64,000 bases of DNA from Mycobacterium sp. IS-1496 (GCF_001499995.1 NZ_LQIU01000009.1:44611-108610), one strand, 5' to 3'; positions 7,814 through 19,170 are shown, counted from the first letter of the stretch. Translations and numbers: made by a program. The notes: generated by a model from the letters alone, not told the origin.

Positions 7814-8346
7814 CCCGCATCGCGCCCGGCGGCTTCCGGGAACTCGGCCCGCTGAACTGGGTCATCGCCAAGGCCGGCGCCCGCGCCATCCGCGCACCGC
7901 GCTTCAGCCTCTTCGACGTGCTCGGCCAGCACCGCCTGCTGTTCCTGGCGTTCCTGCCCTACAGCGGTGTGCTGCTCGGCCGGCTGGGCAAGCTGACCCG
8001 CCAGGACGCCGAGCTGGTGATCCTGCGGGTGGGCCATCTGCGGGAGTGCGAGTACGAACTGCAGCAGCACCGCCGGCTGGCCCGCAGCCGCGGCCTCGGC
8101 GCCGACCTGCAGGCCCGGATCTTCGAGGGCCCCGACGCCGAGGGCCTCACCGACCGGCAGCGGGTGCTCGTCACCGCGACCGACGAGTTCGTCGTCACCC
8201 GCGGGGTGTCACCGCAGACGTGGTCGGTGCTGGCCCGGCATCTGACGAAGCCTCAGCTCATCGAATTCTGCCTGCTGGCAGCGCATTACGACGGTCTGGC
8301 GGCGACCATCAGCACGCTGCAGGTGCCGCTCGACTTCCCCGACTAG
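7810..8346 (+). CDS. Carboxymuconolactone decarboxylase family protein (Rv0464c-like)
   Basis: A 178-residue all-helical protein of the CMD/AhpD-like fold. The conserved segment LVILRVGHLRECEYELQQHRRLAR carries the Glu and His of the family but lacks the CxxC pair of AhpD, so peroxidase activity is unlikely. It is translationally coupled to ramB (4-base ATGA overlap) as Rv0464c is to Rv0465c. The substrate is unknown. It converges on the small membrane protein gene with a 4-base CTAG overlap of stop codons. Confidence 0.8.
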   Translation: MTRIAPGGFRELGPLNWVIAKAGARAIRAPRFSLFDVLGQHRLLFLAFLPYSGVLLGRLGKLTRQDAELVILRVGHLRECEYELQQHRRLARSRGLGADLQARIFEGPDAEGLTDRQRVLVTATDEFVVTRGVSPQTWSVLARHLTKPQLIEFCLLAAHYDGLAATISTLQVPLDFPD

Positions 8347-8612
8347 AGGTACGTCACGCCGAGGACGACGATCGAGAACAGCACCGGCGAGACCGCCAGA
8401 CCCCACACGAACGTCGACCACACGTGTTCCTTGCGCTGGAACCTGCGCCAGCCGAGGTAACCCAGCGCGGCGCCCACCACGAACGACAGCGCAGCGACCA
8501 CCAGCACCCAGGTGCTGACGTCGGAGGTGTTGGTGGCCAACGTGATCGCGATCAGCCACAGGATGTGACCGAGCACGAATCCGCCGACACCGGCGACGAT
8601 TTCGTTTCTCAA
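8343..8612 (-). CDS. Small three-helix membrane protein (Rv0463-like)
   Basis: An 89-residue membrane protein with three hydrophobic stretches (about 5-26, 31-50 and 63-85) separated by a basic loop (WRRFQRKEH). The start is a TTG overlapping the lpdC stop (TTGA), which fits strict translational coupling; a longer reading would extend into lpdC. Position and topology match Rv0463, which follows lpdC. No function is known. Confidence 0.75.
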   Translation of the reverse strand: MRNEIVAGVGGFVLGHILWLIAITLATNTSDVSTWVLVVAALSFVVGAALGYLGWRRFQRKEHVWSTFVWGLAVSPVLFSIVVLGVTYL

Positions 8613-10003
8613 AAGTTGATCATGTGGCCGGCAAGCCCGTGGAAGGCCTCCTGCAGCGCCTCCGACAGCGTCGGGTGGGTGTGCACGTTGCGGGCCAGTT
8701 CGTTGGCGGTCAGATCCCACTTCTGCGCCAGCGTGAGTTCGGGCAGCAGTTCGGAGACGTCGTGGCCGATGAGGTGGCCGCCGATCAGTTCGCCGTACTT
8801 CGCGTCGGCGATGAGCTTGACGAAGCCGGCCGGGGCGCCCATCCCGTGCGCCTTGCCGTTGGCGGTGAACGGGAACTTGGCAACCTTGACGTCGTAGCCC
8901 TCCTCGCGGGCCTGTTCCTCGGTGAGCCCGAAGCTGGCGACCTGCGGCTGGCAGAAGGTCGCGCGCGGCATCATCCGGTAGTCGCCCAACGGCAGCGTCT
9001 CGGCCCCGGCGATGGTCTCGGCGGCGACGACGCCCATCGCCTCGGCGACGTGGGCGAGTTGCAGTTTGCCGGTGACGTCGCCGATCGCGTAGATGTGCGG
9101 TTTGTTGGTGCGCATGTAGTCGTCGATGCCGATGCCCTTTCGGTCGGTCAACTCGACGCCGGCCTTGTCCAGGCCGTAACCCTCGACGTTCGGCGAGAAG
9201 CCGATGGCCTGCAGCACCTTGTCGGCCTTGATGTCCTGGGACTTGCCGTCCTTGGACACCGCGACGGTCACCTGCTCACCGTCGTCGGTGATCTTCTCGA
9301 CCTTGGTGCCGGTCATGATCTTGACGCCCAGCTTCTTGAACTGCTTCTCGATCTCCTTGGAGACCTCGGCGTCCTCGTTGGGCAGCGCGCGCGGCAGGAA
9401 CTCGACGATCGTGACGTCGACGCCGTAGTTCTTCATCACGTAGCCGAACTCCATGCCGATGGCACCCGCGCCGGCGATGACGATCGAGCCGGGCAGTTCG
9501 CGCTCCATGATCTGCTCTTCGTAGGTGACCACGTTCTCCGACAGCGACGTGTTGGGCACCAGTTTCGTGCTGGCCCCGGTGGAGATGATCGCGTTGTCGA
9601 AGGTGAGCGTCTCGGTGTCACCCTCGTTGAGATCGACCTCGATGGTGTGGTCGTCGGTGAACTTGCCGTACCCGTGGACCTCGGTGATCTTGTTCTTCTT
9701 CATCAGGAAGTGCACGCCGGCGACGCGGCCCTCGGCCACCTTGCGGCTGCGGTCGAATGCGGCGCCGTAGTCGAACGTCGCCTCACCGCTGATGCCGAAG
9801 GTCTTGGCCTCCTTGGTGAAGATGTGGGCCAGTTCGGCGTTGCGCAGCAGCGCCTTCGACGGGATGCATCCCACGTTGAGACACACGCCGCCCCAGTACT
9901 TGGGTTCGACGATGGCGGTGTTCAGCCCGAGTTGGGCGGCGCGAATGGCCGCGACGTATCCGCCGGGACCTGCTCCGAGTACGACGACGTCATAGTGGGT
10001 CAC
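8609..10003 (-). CDS. lpdC: Dihydrolipoamide dehydrogenase (E3)
   Basis: A 464-residue flavoprotein disulfide reductase, the E3 subunit of 2-oxoacid dehydrogenase complexes. In M. tuberculosis LpdC also serves the peroxynitrite reductase system with AhpC/AhpD/SucB. Visible are the FAD motif GAGPGG (10-15), the redox disulfide GGVCLNVGC (Cys41, Cys46), the NAD motif GAGAIG and the C-terminal active-site base HTHPTLSE (His443, Glu448). GTG 10003 is chosen because the protein then starts [12 protein letters not shown] as in Rv0462; GTG 10012 is a weak alternative. It is the sixth gene of the minus-strand unit that begins with the GAF regulator. Confidence 0.97.
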   Translation of the reverse strand: MTHYDVVVLGAGPGGYVAAIRAAQLGLNTAIVEPKYWGGVCLNVGCIPSKALLRNAELAHIFTKEAKTFGISGEATFDYGAAFDRSRKVAEGRVAGVHFLMKKNKITEVHGYGKFTDDHTIEVDLNEGDTETLTFDNAIISTGASTKLVPNTSLSENVVTYEEQIMERELPGSIVIAGAGAIGMEFGYVMKNYGVDVTIVEFLPRALPNEDAEVSKEIEKQFKKLGVKIMTGTKVEKITDDGEQVTVAVSKDGKSQDIKADKVLQAIGFSPNVEGYGLDKAGVELTDRKGIGIDDYMRTNKPHIYAIGDVTGKLQLAHVAEAMGVVAAETIAGAETLPLGDYRMMPRATFCQPQVASFGLTEEQAREEGYDVKVAKFPFTANGKAHGMGAPAGFVKLIADAKYGELIGGHLIGHDVSELLPELTLAQKWDLTANELARNVHTHPTLSEALQEAFHGLAGHMINF

Positions 10004-10034
10004 CCTGACCACACTAGTGGTCGCGGCGGCTATG

Positions 10035-10577
10035 TCAGCGTGTGATCCAGCCGAATACGTAGGCGCCGTAGAGCGCGGCGGCGCCTGCGGTGGATGCCAA
10101 CGGCGCCGACATCAGCGCGATGGCCAACGCGGAGATGACGGGCTTCCTGGCGACCATGGCGACGATCAGGCCGGCGACCGTGCAGCCGAGCAGGTAGAGC
10201 AGCACGCCGTAGACGGGCCACGTCTTGTCGGGGTCCAGGTCGCCGACCCACCAGTGGTAGAGGCCCGCGCCGACGGCGGCCGCGACGACCCACACCGCGG
10301 CCAGCACGAGCGCGAACACCCACCGCTTGAGGAACTGGTAGGAGCCCGGCAGGACGACCGGTTGTGCGGGCGGCACGATCATCGGCTCGGAGTCGGGTTC
10401 GAAGTCGAGCGCCTCGTAGGCGATCGGGTCGGGCTCGCGGTCGAGGGTGAGCGTGGGTTCGGGCTTGGCGGCCAGCGGCGTCAGCGGATCGGGCTGGCTG
10501 AACCCGCCCGTGTCGAACGTCGGCAGGTAGGGCGACGTGTGCTCGCCGGTCGCGGTGTCGTTGCCGTTGTCAGCCAC
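10035..10577 (-). CDS. Membrane protein with acidic N-terminal tail (Rv0461-like)
   Basis: A 180-residue protein with an acidic, proline-rich cytosolic tail of about 80 residues and three transmembrane segments (about 88-108, 120-142 and 148-175). The GTG start overlaps the previous gene by eight bases. Position before lpdC and topology match Rv0461. The function is unknown. Confidence 0.75.
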   Translation of the reverse strand: MADNGNDTATGEHTSPYLPTFDTGGFSQPDPLTPLAAKPEPTLTLDREPDPIAYEALDFEPDSEPMIVPPAQPVVLPGSYQFLKRWVFALVLAAVWVVAAAVGAGLYHWWVGDLDPDKTWPVYGVLLYLLGCTVAGLIVAMVARKPVISALAIALMSAPLASTAGAAALYGAYVFGWITR

Positions 10578-10848
10578 CGTTGACCACCTCGATCAGCGTC
10601 AGCGCGCCCAGCCAGCCCGGCGCGATGGCCAGTACGAACGCCCCCGCTGTGGTGACCCAGCGCCGGCCCGAGCACAGGATCATGACCACGCCGAGGACGG
10701 CGGGCACACCGACGACGAGCCCGATGACGACGTCGGGACGGACGGTCGCCGTGATGAGCAGCGTCGATGTGACGGCGGCGACCAGTCCGACCGCGGCGCC
10801 GACCAGCATCGCACTGGACAGCAGCCAGGGGCGGGGCAGCGGAATCAC
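10570..10848 (-). CDS. Small hydrophobic membrane protein (Rv0460-like)
   Basis: A 92-residue protein with three hydrophobic stretches (LLSSAMLVGAAVGLVAAV, VVIGLVVGVPAVLGVVMIL and a C-terminal AGAFVLAIAPGWLGAL). GTG 10848 leaves a 28-base gap to the DUF779 gene; an internal ATG would give an 80-residue protein, close to the length of Rv0460. Its stop lies inside the next gene start. The function is unknown. Confidence 0.65.
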   Translation of the reverse strand: MIPLPRPWLLSSAMLVGAAVGLVAAVTSTLLITATVRPDVVIGLVVGVPAVLGVVMILCSGRRWVTTAGAFVLAIAPGWLGALTLIEVVNGG

Positions 10849-10876
10849 GCATTCGACGATAACGCCGCCGGGCGCG

Positions 10877-11431
10877 TCAGCCCTGCATGCGCGCGGCGCG
10901 CCTCGCAGGTATCGGGCATGCGTCCTCGGCTTCCGCGACGACCGGTGCGCGGTCGGCCGGGCGGTCCCCGTCGGCGTAGCGGGCACCGGTCACCGGGGAA
11001 TCCTCGGCCAACGCCGCGTTCTCCGCATCGGTGAACGCCCGGGCGCGGCTGAGGAACCGCATCCCCTCGGGCGCCTCGAGGCTGAACCCGCCGCCGCGGC
11101 CGGGGACCACGTCGATGACGAGCTGGGTGTGTTTCCAGGTGTCGAACTGGGGGCCGGAGATCCACACCGGCACACCGTCGGCCCCGACGTCGAGCACGGC
11201 GAGCAGCACGTCGCGGTCGCCGACGATGAACTCGCCGTCGGGGTAGCACATCGGCGACGACCCGTCGCAGCAGCCGCCGGACTGATGGAACATCAGCGCA
11301 CCGTGGCGACCCTGCAGTGTGGCGAGCAGGTCGGCGGCGGCGCGGGTGATCAGCGCCCTGGGCGGGCGAACGTGAGCTTGCGCGCGAGATCCGGGCGAAT
11401 CGTCGCGCACAGGCTCACGTTCGGCATCCAT
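10877..11431 (-). CDS. DUF779 protein, aldehyde dehydrogenase partner (Rv0459-like)
   Basis: A 184-residue DUF779 protein. The family core runs from about residue 25 to 130 with the cysteine-rich signature GGCCDGSSPMC and the segment GPQFDTWKHTQLVIDVV. DUF779 genes usually sit beside alcohol or aldehyde dehydrogenase genes; a metal-binding or accessory role is possible but unproven. The ATG at 11431 overlaps a TGA that ends the tandem repeat unit (TGATG). The C-terminal tail rich in Ala and Arg is variable in the family. Confidence 0.8.
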   Translation of the reverse strand: MDAEREPVRDDSPGSRAQAHVRPPRALITRAAADLLATLQGRHGALMFHQSGGCCDGSSPMCYPDGEFIVGDRDVLLAVLDVGADGVPVWISGPQFDTWKHTQLVIDVVPGRGGGFSLEAPEGMRFLSRARAFTDAENAALAEDSPVTGARYADGDRPADRAPVVAEAEDACPIPARRAARMQG

Positions 11432-11526
11432 CAGTGTTGTCGCTTCCTCGCGTCAGCGCTCGTCAGTGTTGTCGCTTCCTCGCGCAAGCGCTCGTCAGTG
11501 TTGTCGCTTCCTCGCGCAAGCGCTCG
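11431..11526 (-). repeat. Three tandem 32-bp units between ALDH and DUF779 genes
   Basis: Units at 11431-11462, 11463-11494 and 11495-11526 begin TCAGTGTTGTCGCTTCCTCG on the plus strand. The second and third are identical; the first differs at two places near its end (GTCAGCG for GCAAGCG). On the coding (minus) strand each unit runs from one TGA to the next and carries GCGAGGAAGCG, a ribosome-binding sequence. The array exactly fills the space between the ALDH stop codon and the DUF779 start codon. Confidence 0.9.
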
Positions 11527-13046
<1,520 letters not shown>

Positions 13047-13050
<4 letters not shown>

Positions 13051-14366
13051 GCGTTTCCTCCTTGATGGGATGGGGGTTCGGGTGGTTCGAGCCGTGCGGC
13101 GTGGACGACGGGGGCGGTCGAGGTCGGCAGGAGTCGCATCCTATCGACGGGGTACTGCACGTCGAGACGCACGGAGTGGACGATGCGGTACGGCTGCGCG
13201 GCGAGCAGCCCGACGAACTGCTTGCGCATTCGTGACACCTCGGCGCGCACCGTCACCACGCGCGAGGCATCTCCGTAGAGATCGAGGGCCAACTCCGGCG
13301 CGGACCGGCCGGCACGCCGAAACGACAGCGCGAGAAGGATTTCCGCGTGCCGAAGACTCAGAGTGCGGCGCCAGCCACCGGCCTCGCCGACCATCTCGAG
13401 CGCCGGCGCATCGGGGTTGCGCAGATCCAGCGCCAACTGCGCTCCGACCCCGGATGCGGCCTCGGGGTCGTCGGCCAACCGGACCAGCCACCCGCCCGGC
13501 AGCGGGTCGACATCGCACAGCCCCAGCGCCGGCACCAGCAGCCGTCCGGGTGTGACCCCGCGGGGAAGCGCGATCCGGTTGTGCGGCGGAAGCGAATCCA
13601 CCGCCGCGACCCATCCGTCGGGGTCGACTGCGAGGGCGGGGCTGCCGATGCGCGCGAGGATGGGCGCCGCGACCATCCGCAGGCTGTTGAGGGTGCGGTT
13701 GTGCTGTTCGCGCAGATGTGATTCGGCCAGCCGCGCGACCGCGTCGACCAGAGCCACCGTCGTGGGGTGCACGGTCGCCGCGGGACCGGACACGTCGACC
13801 ACACCGATGACGTGGCCCGTCCGCGGATCCTTGATCGGGGCGCCCGCGCAGGTCCACGGGTGATGGCTGCGGGAGTAGTGCTCGGCGGAGAACACCTGCA
13901 CCGCACTGTTCGACATCAGCGCGGTGCCGATCCCGTTGGTGCCGACGGCGTTCTCACCCCAGTGCGCGCCCTCGACGAAACCCAGCCGGTCCGCGGATCC
14001 GAGCACCGCGCGCGATCCGGCCCGCCACAGCACCCGCCCGCGCGCATCGGCGACGACGAGGATGTTGTCACCCTCGACGATCAGCGATTCCAGTCCCCGC
14101 GAGAGGTCCTCGAGCACCGACATCAGCCCGGACGCCTGCCGCAACTCCTCGAGGGTGGTGCCCTGCACTTCCGGTTCGGGCAGCGTGTCGGGGTCGATAC
14201 CGCGCGCCATCAACCGGTGCCAGGACTCCTCGATGACCTTGCGGGGCCGTGCCGGGGCGCGGTCGCCCGCCATGGTGGCGTCGTAGACCGCCGACATCAG
14301 CCGGGCGTACTGACGTGGATCCTCGCCCGCCGCGACGGCGGGTTCGGGGACGGGCGGACGGGGCAT
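13047..14366 (-). CDS. AcoR-like GAF-domain transcriptional regulator lacking an AAA+ domain
   Basis: A 439-residue regulator. Residues about 40-220 resemble the sensory half of AcoR-type activators, including the GAF segment [19 protein letters not shown] and [16 protein letters not shown]. No sigma-54 AAA+ domain (GAFTGA, Walker A) follows, as expected in an organism group without sigma-54. The last 110 residues ([30 protein letters not shown]) look like a winged-helix DNA-binding region. ATG 14366 is chosen; GTG 14369 directly before it is equally possible. Coupled to the ALDH gene, which it probably controls in response to an aldehyde or related metabolite. Confidence 0.8.
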
Positions 14367-14409
14367 CACAGCCGATTGTGCTCCCCGTCACAACGACGCG
14401 GCAACGAGG

Positions 14410-15207
14410 TCACCGGTAGACCATGCCGCCGTCGATGAGGCCGGCCTGTCCGGTCATGTAGTCGGCGCCGGGTCCGGCCAGGTAGGCCACGAATCCGGCG
14501 ACGTCCTGCGGCGTCTCCGGTCGGCCCAGTGCGATGGTCTCGGAGAACTTGGCGAAGGTCTCGCCCTCGGCGGCGCCGGTGAGTTGGGCGAACCGCTTGT
14601 CGATCTCCACCCACATGTCGGTGCCGACCACCCCGGGGCAGTAGGCGTTGACGGTGATGCCGTCGGCGGCGTGCTCCTTGGCGGCGGCCTGGGTCAGCGC
14701 GCGCACCGCGAACTTGGTGGCGCTGTACGGGCCGAGCATCGCGAAACCTTCGTGGCCGGCGATCGACGAGGCATTGATGATCTTGCCGGGCCGCGAGAGT
14801 TCCTTGAATTTCGCGACGGCCGCCTGGATCCCCCAGAGCACGCCGTCGACGTTGATCGCCCAGAGTCGCGCGAGGTCCTGTGGGGTCACCTCGGCGATGG
14901 GGCCGACGAGCGCGATCCCGGCGTTGTTCACCATCACGTCGAAGCCGCCGAGCGCGGAGGCCGCATGGTCGACTGCGGCGAACACCGCGTCGCGGTCGCT
15001 CACGTCGGCCACGAATGTCGTTGCCTTCGAACCGATCCCGGTCACCTCGTCGGCCACCTCGGTCAGTCCGCCCTCGGAGACGTCGACCAGCGCCACGTCG
15101 GCACCCTGCCGGGCGAGTTCGACGGCGATGCCGCGGCCGATGCCGCGGCCGGCGCCGGTGACCAGGGCGACCTTGCCCGCCAGCGGGGCGGGAATCTGCG
15201 TTGCCAT
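14410..15207 (-). CDS. SDR oxidoreductase, acetoin/butanediol dehydrogenase-like
   Basis: A 265-residue classical short-chain dehydrogenase: TGAGRGIG (17-24), NNAG (94-97), catalytic Ser147 or Ser148, Tyr161 and Lys165 (YSATK). The C-terminal half (YCPGVVGTDMW, ALGRPETPQDVAGFVAYLAG) is most like meso-2,3-butanediol dehydrogenases/acetoin reductases, which agrees with the AcoR-like regulator 43 bases downstream. It may be the first gene of the long minus-strand unit. Exact substrate unproven. Confidence 0.82.
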   Translation of the reverse strand: MATQIPAPLAGKVALVTGAGRGIGRGIAVELARQGADVALVDVSEGGLTEVADEVTGIGSKATTFVADVSDRDAVFAAVDHAASALGGFDVMVNNAGIALVGPIAEVTPQDLARLWAINVDGVLWGIQAAVAKFKELSRPGKIINASSIAGHEGFAMLGPYSATKFAVRALTQAAAKEHAADGITVNAYCPGVVGTDMWVEIDKRFAQLTGAAEGETFAKFSETIALGRPETPQDVAGFVAYLAGPGADYMTGQAGLIDGGMVYR

Positions 15208-15253
15208 GCCGCAGTTCTATGTGACGGCGACCACACGCCGAAAGAGTTGCATC

Positions 15254-15287
15254 GGGTTGCACGCCGGCGTGCAACGGCGTGCAACCC
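15254..15287. promoter_or_regulatory. Perfect 20-bp palindrome plus third half-site in divergent promoter
   Basis: GTTGCACGCCGGCGTGCAAC (15256-15275) is a perfect palindrome, followed directly by a third half-site GGCGTGCAACCC (15276-15287). GGGTTGCACGCC (15254-15265) and GGCGTGCAACCC also form a 12-bp inverted pair. It sits in the 117-bp space between the divergent SDR and FMO genes. The binding protein is not identified; the GAF regulator encoded nearby is the obvious candidate. Confidence 0.65.
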
Positions 15288-15324
15288 TTGTGCCGGCACC
15301 GGCCCGCGGTGTGCCCTGGGTCAC

Positions 15325-17154
15325 ATGACACAGACTTTGGAACCGACCACCGACGTGACGCCGCAGCAGCGCGTCGACGCCTGGCTCGCCGACTTCGAGG
15401 CCGCCCTGGCGGTGCGTGACATCGAACGGGTGGTCGCGAAGTTCGCGATCGACAGCTTCTGGCGCGACCTCGTCGCGTTCACGTGGAACCTCAAGACCCT
15501 CGAGGGCCGCGACGGCATCGCGGACATGCTGACCGCCCGCCTCGCCGAGACGGATCCCGCACACTTCCGCACTCGCGAGGCGCCCACGGTCGACGGTGAC
15601 GTCACCACCGCGTTCATCGAGTTCGAGACCGCCGTCGGCCGCGGTGTCGGGCACCTGCGGTTGCGCGGCGACTCCGCGGGAAATGATGTGGCCTGGACGC
15701 TGCTGACCACCATGCAGGAGATCAAGGGTCACGAAGAGCGCAAAGGTCCGTCGCGGGTGCTCGGCGCGGTGCACGGGTCGGATCCCGATCCCCGGTCGTG
15801 GGCGGAGAAGCGGGCCGCGGAGGACGCGGCGCTGGGGCGGACCGTCCAGCCGTACGCACTAGTGATCGGCGGCGGCCAAGGCGGTATCGCGCTCGGCGCG
15901 CGGTTGCGCCAGCTCGGGGTGCCCGCCATCGTCGTGGACCGCCACGAGCGCCCGGGAGACCAGTGGCGCAAGCGCTACAAGTCGCTGTGTCTGCACGACC
16001 CGGTCTGGTACGACCACCTGCCCTACCTGCCGTTCCCGCCGAACTGGCCGGTGTTCGCGCCGAAAGACAAGATCGGTGACTGGCTCGAGTTCTACACCCG
16101 GGTGATGGAGGTGCCGTACTGGTCGAAGACGACGTGCCTGTCGGCATCCTTCGACGAGGCGTCCGGGACGTGGACGGTCGAGGTCGACCGCGACGGTGAG
16201 CGGCTCACCCTCCGTCCGACGCAGTTGATCCTGGCCACCGGCATGTCCGGTAAGCCGCACGTGCCGACGCTGCCCGGCCAGGATGTGTTCCGCGGCGAGC
16301 AACACCACAGCAGCGCACACCCGGGCCCGGATCGCTATGTCGGCAAGCGGGCCGTGGTGATCGGGTCGAACAACTCCGCCCACGACATCTGCAAGGCCCT
16401 CGTGGAGAACGGTGTCGACACCACGATGGTGCAGCGGTCCTCGACGCACATCGTCAAATCGGATTCCCTGATGGACCTCGGGCTCGGCGACCTGTACTCC
16501 GAGCGCGCGCTGGCGGCGGGGATGACGACGGAGAAGGCCGACCTCACGTTCGCCTCGCTGCCCTACCGGATCATGCACGAGTTCCAGACGCCCATCTATG
16601 ACGCGATCCGCGAGCGGGACAAGGACTTCTACGAGCGGCTGGCCGCCGCGGGCTTCGAATTGGACTGGGGCGACGACGGTTCCGGGCTATTCATGAAGTA
16701 CCTGCGCCGCGGTTCGGGTTACTACATCGACGTCGGGGCGTGCGATCTGGTGGCCGACGGCACGATCAGGCTCGCCCACGGCGAGGTCTCCCACCTGACG
16801 GAGGACTCGGTGGTGCTCGCGGACGGGACAGAGCTGCCTGCCGACGTCGTGGTCTACGCGACGGGCTACGGCTCGATGAACGGCTGGGCCGCCGACCTGA
16901 TCGGCCAGGACGTCGCCGACAAGGTGGGCAAGGTGTGGGGGCTGGGCTCGTCGACCACCAAGGACCCCGGGCCGTGGGAAGGCGAACAACGCAACATGTG
17001 GAAGCCCACGCAGCAGGAGAACCTGTGGTTCCACGGCGGCAACCTGCACCAGTCCCGGCACTACTCGCTGTATCTGGCGCTGCAACTCAAGGCCCGCCAC
17101 GAAGGCATCCCGACACCGGTGTACGGACTGCAGGAGGTGCACCACCTGAGCTGA
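15325..17154 (+). CDS. FAD/NAD(P)-dependent monooxygenase with NTF2-like N-terminal domain
   Basis: A 609-residue flavoprotein. Residues about 10-135 form an NTF2/SnoaL-like domain. Then comes the FAD Rossmann motif GGGQGG (182-187), the FMO/Baeyer-Villiger-like segment FRGEQHHSSAHP, the NADP Rossmann motif VVIGSNNSAHD, and the late motif VVYATGY. The family oxygenates carbonyl or heteroatom substrates; the substrate here is unknown. The ATG at 15325 leaves the palindromic promoter region outside; longer readings run back into the opposite-strand SDR. A 27-base gap separates it from the peptidase gene. Confidence 0.85.
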   Translation: MTQTLEPTTDVTPQQRVDAWLADFEAALAVRDIERVVAKFAIDSFWRDLVAFTWNLKTLEGRDGIADMLTARLAETDPAHFRTREAPTVDGDVTTAFIEFETAVGRGVGHLRLRGDSAGNDVAWTLLTTMQEIKGHEERKGPSRVLGAVHGSDPDPRSWAEKRAAEDAALGRTVQPYALVIGGGQGGIALGARLRQLGVPAIVVDRHERPGDQWRKRYKSLCLHDPVWYDHLPYLPFPPNWPVFAPKDKIGDWLEFYTRVMEVPYWSKTTCLSASFDEASGTWTVEVDRDGERLTLRPTQLILATGMSGKPHVPTLPGQDVFRGEQHHSSAHPGPDRYVGKRAVVIGSNNSAHDICKALVENGVDTTMVQRSSTHIVKSDSLMDLGLGDLYSERALAAGMTTEKADLTFASLPYRIMHEFQTPIYDAIRERDKDFYERLAAAGFELDWGDDGSGLFMKYLRRGSGYYIDVGACDLVADGTIRLAHGEVSHLTEDSVVLADGTELPADVVVYATGYGSMNGWAADLIGQDVADKVGKVWGLGSSTTKDPGPWEGEQRNMWKPTQQENLWFHGGNLHQSRHYSLYLALQLKARHEGIPTPVYGLQEVHHLS

Positions 17155-17181
17155 CGGCCGGCGTTCGCGCAGAATGGGGGC

Positions 17182-19170
17182 GTGACTGACGACGCGTACC
17201 TGTGGCTCGAGGACATCACCGGCGACGACGCCCTGGACTGGGTGCGACGGCACAACGAGCCGACCCTGGCCGACCTCGGTGGTGAGCGCTTCGAGCAGAT
17301 GCGCAGCGAGGCGCTCGAGGTGCTCGACACCGACGCCCGCATCCCCTACGTCCGACGGCGCGGGGAGCACCTCTACAACTTCTGGCGCGATGCGGCGAAC
17401 CCGCGGGGCTTGTGGCGGCGCACCACGCTGGAGAGCTACCGCACCGAGGAACCGGCCTGGGAGGTGGTCATCGACGTCGACGAGCTCGCCCGCGCCGACG
17501 ACGAGAACTGGGTGTGGGCCGGGGCCGATGTCCTCGAACCCGACCACACGCGCGCGTTGGTCAGCCTCTCGCGCGGCGGTGCGGATGCCGCGATCGTGCG
17601 CGAATTCGACATGGAGGCAATGCAGTTCGTCGCCGACGGGTTCGAGCTTCCCGAGGCCAAGACGGCGATCTCCTGGGAAGACCCCGACACCGTGCTGGTG
17701 GGCACCGATTTCGGGGACGGTGCGCTGACCGACTCCGGGTATCCGCGACTGGTCAAGCGGTGGCGCCGCGGCACACCGCTGGCCGAGGCCGAGACGGTCT
17801 ACAGCGGTGAGCCGACCGACGTCATCGTCACCGCGTCGGTGGACCGGACCCCGGGGTTCGAGCGCACCATGGTGCGCCGCGCTGTCGACTTCTTCAACGA
17901 CGAGGTCCACGAGCTGCGCGACGGCGAACTGAGCCGCATCGACGCCCCGACCGACGCGACGGTGTCGGTGCACCGCGAGTGGCTGCTGATCGAGTTGCGC
18001 AGCGACTGGCGGGACTACCGGGCCGGCTCGCTGCTCGCCGCGAAGTACGACGAATACCGCAGCGGCACAGGGGAACTACAGGTGGTGTTCGAGCCCGACG
18101 AGCACACGTGCCTGCACCACTACGCGTGGACGCGCGACCGACTCGTCGTCGTCACCCTCGCCGACGTGGCGAGCCGCGTCGAGGTGTACACCCCGGGCGA
18201 GTGGACGTCGCTGCCCGTCCCCGGACTGCCCGACAACACCAACACCGTGATCGTGGCCGCCGACGACCTCGGCGACGAGATCTTCCTGGACTCCAGCGGA
18301 TTCGACACCCCGTCGCGGTTGCTGCACGGCACCGCGGGTGGCGAGCTCGCCGAGATCAAGCGCGCCCCATCGTTCTTCGACGCCGCCGACCTCAAGGTCG
18401 ACCAGCACTTCGCCACGTCGGCCGACGGCACCAAGATCCCGTACTTCGTGGTCGACCACCGGCACAAACAGGCCCCCGGGCCGACGCTGCTGGGTGGGTA
18501 TGGCGGCTTCGAGGTGGCGCGGACACCCGGCTATGACGGCGTGCTGGGCCGGCTGTGGTTGTCACGCGGGGGCACCTACGTACTGGCGAACATCCGCGGC
18601 GGCGGGGAGTACGGACCGACGTGGCACACCCAGGCCATGCGGGAGGGCCGGCACCTCGTCGGTGAGGATTTCGCGGCCGTGGCGGCGGATCTCGTGGACC
18701 GCGGCATCACCACGGTCGAGCAGCTGGGCGCCCAGGGCGGCAGCAACGGCGGTCTACTCATGGGGATCATGCTCACGCAGTACCCGGAGTTGTTCGGCGG
18801 TCTGGTGTGCAGCGTGCCGCTGCTGGACATGCGCCGGTTCCACCTGCTGCTGGCCGGAGCGTCGTGGGTGGCCGAGTACGGCAACCCCGACGACGCGGAA
18901 GACTGGGAGTTCATCTCGAAATACTCTCCCTACCAGAATATCTCGGCCGACCGCCGGTATCCGCCGGTGTTGATCACGACGTCGACGCGCGACGACCGGG
19001 TGCACCCCGGGCATGCGCGGAAGATGACCGCGGCACTCGAAGACGCCGGGCAACCGGTGCAGTACTACGAGAACATCGAGGGCGGCCACGGCGGCGCCGC
19101 GGACAACTCGCAGGCGGCGTTCCGCGCGGCGCTGATCTACGAGTTCCTGTGGCGCAAGTTGGGTGGGTAG
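17182..19170 (+). CDS. S9 prolyl oligopeptidase family serine peptidase (Rv0457c-like)
   Basis: A 662-residue cytosolic serine peptidase of the prolyl oligopeptidase family, with an N-terminal beta-propeller (about 70-380) and a C-terminal alpha/beta hydrolase. The catalytic Ser521 lies in GGSNGG, the Asp is in RDDRVHP (604/605) and His636 in GGHGG. There is no signal peptide. The family cuts short peptides after proline; substrate here is not known. GTG start. The length and position between ALDH and echA2 blocks match Rv0457c (673 residues). Confidence 0.92.
   Translation: MTDDAYLWLEDITGDDALDWVRRHNEPTLADLGGERFEQMRSEALEVLDTDARIPYVRRRGEHLYNFWRDAANPRGLWRRTTLESYRTEEPAWEVVIDVDELARADDENWVWAGADVLEPDHTRALVSLSRGGADAAIVREFDMEAMQFVADGFELPEAKTAISWEDPDTVLVGTDFGDGALTDSGYPRLVKRWRRGTPLAEAETVYSGEPTDVIVTASVDRTPGFERTMVRRAVDFFNDEVHELRDGELSRIDAPTDATVSVHREWLLIELRSDWRDYRAGSLLAAKYDEYRSGTGELQVVFEPDEHTCLHHYAWTRDRLVVVTLADVASRVEVYTPGEWTSLPVPGLPDNTNTVIVAADDLGDEIFLDSSGFDTPSRLLHGTAGGELAEIKRAPSFFDAADLKVDQHFATSADGTKIPYFVVDHRHKQAPGPTLLGGYGGFEVARTPGYDGVLGRLWLSRGGTYVLANIRGGGEYGPTWHTQAMREGRHLVGEDFAAVAADLVDRGITTVEQLGAQGGSNGGLLMGIMLTQYPELFGGLVCSVPLLDMRRFHLLLAGASWVAEYGNPDDAEDWEFISKYSPYQNISADRRYPPVLITTSTRDDRVHPGHARKMTAALEDAGQPVQYYENIEGGHGGAADNSQAAFRAALIYEFLWRKLGG

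Noticed and set aside
11431..11526. Tandem units as a CRISPR array
   Set aside because: The units are directly abutting, with no unique spacers, and no cas genes are near. The same applies to 61279-61383.
14584..15324. In-frame upstream extension of the flavin monooxygenase
   Set aside because: It runs through the divergent promoter and the opposite-strand SDR gene; the NTF2-like domain starts just after ATG 15325.
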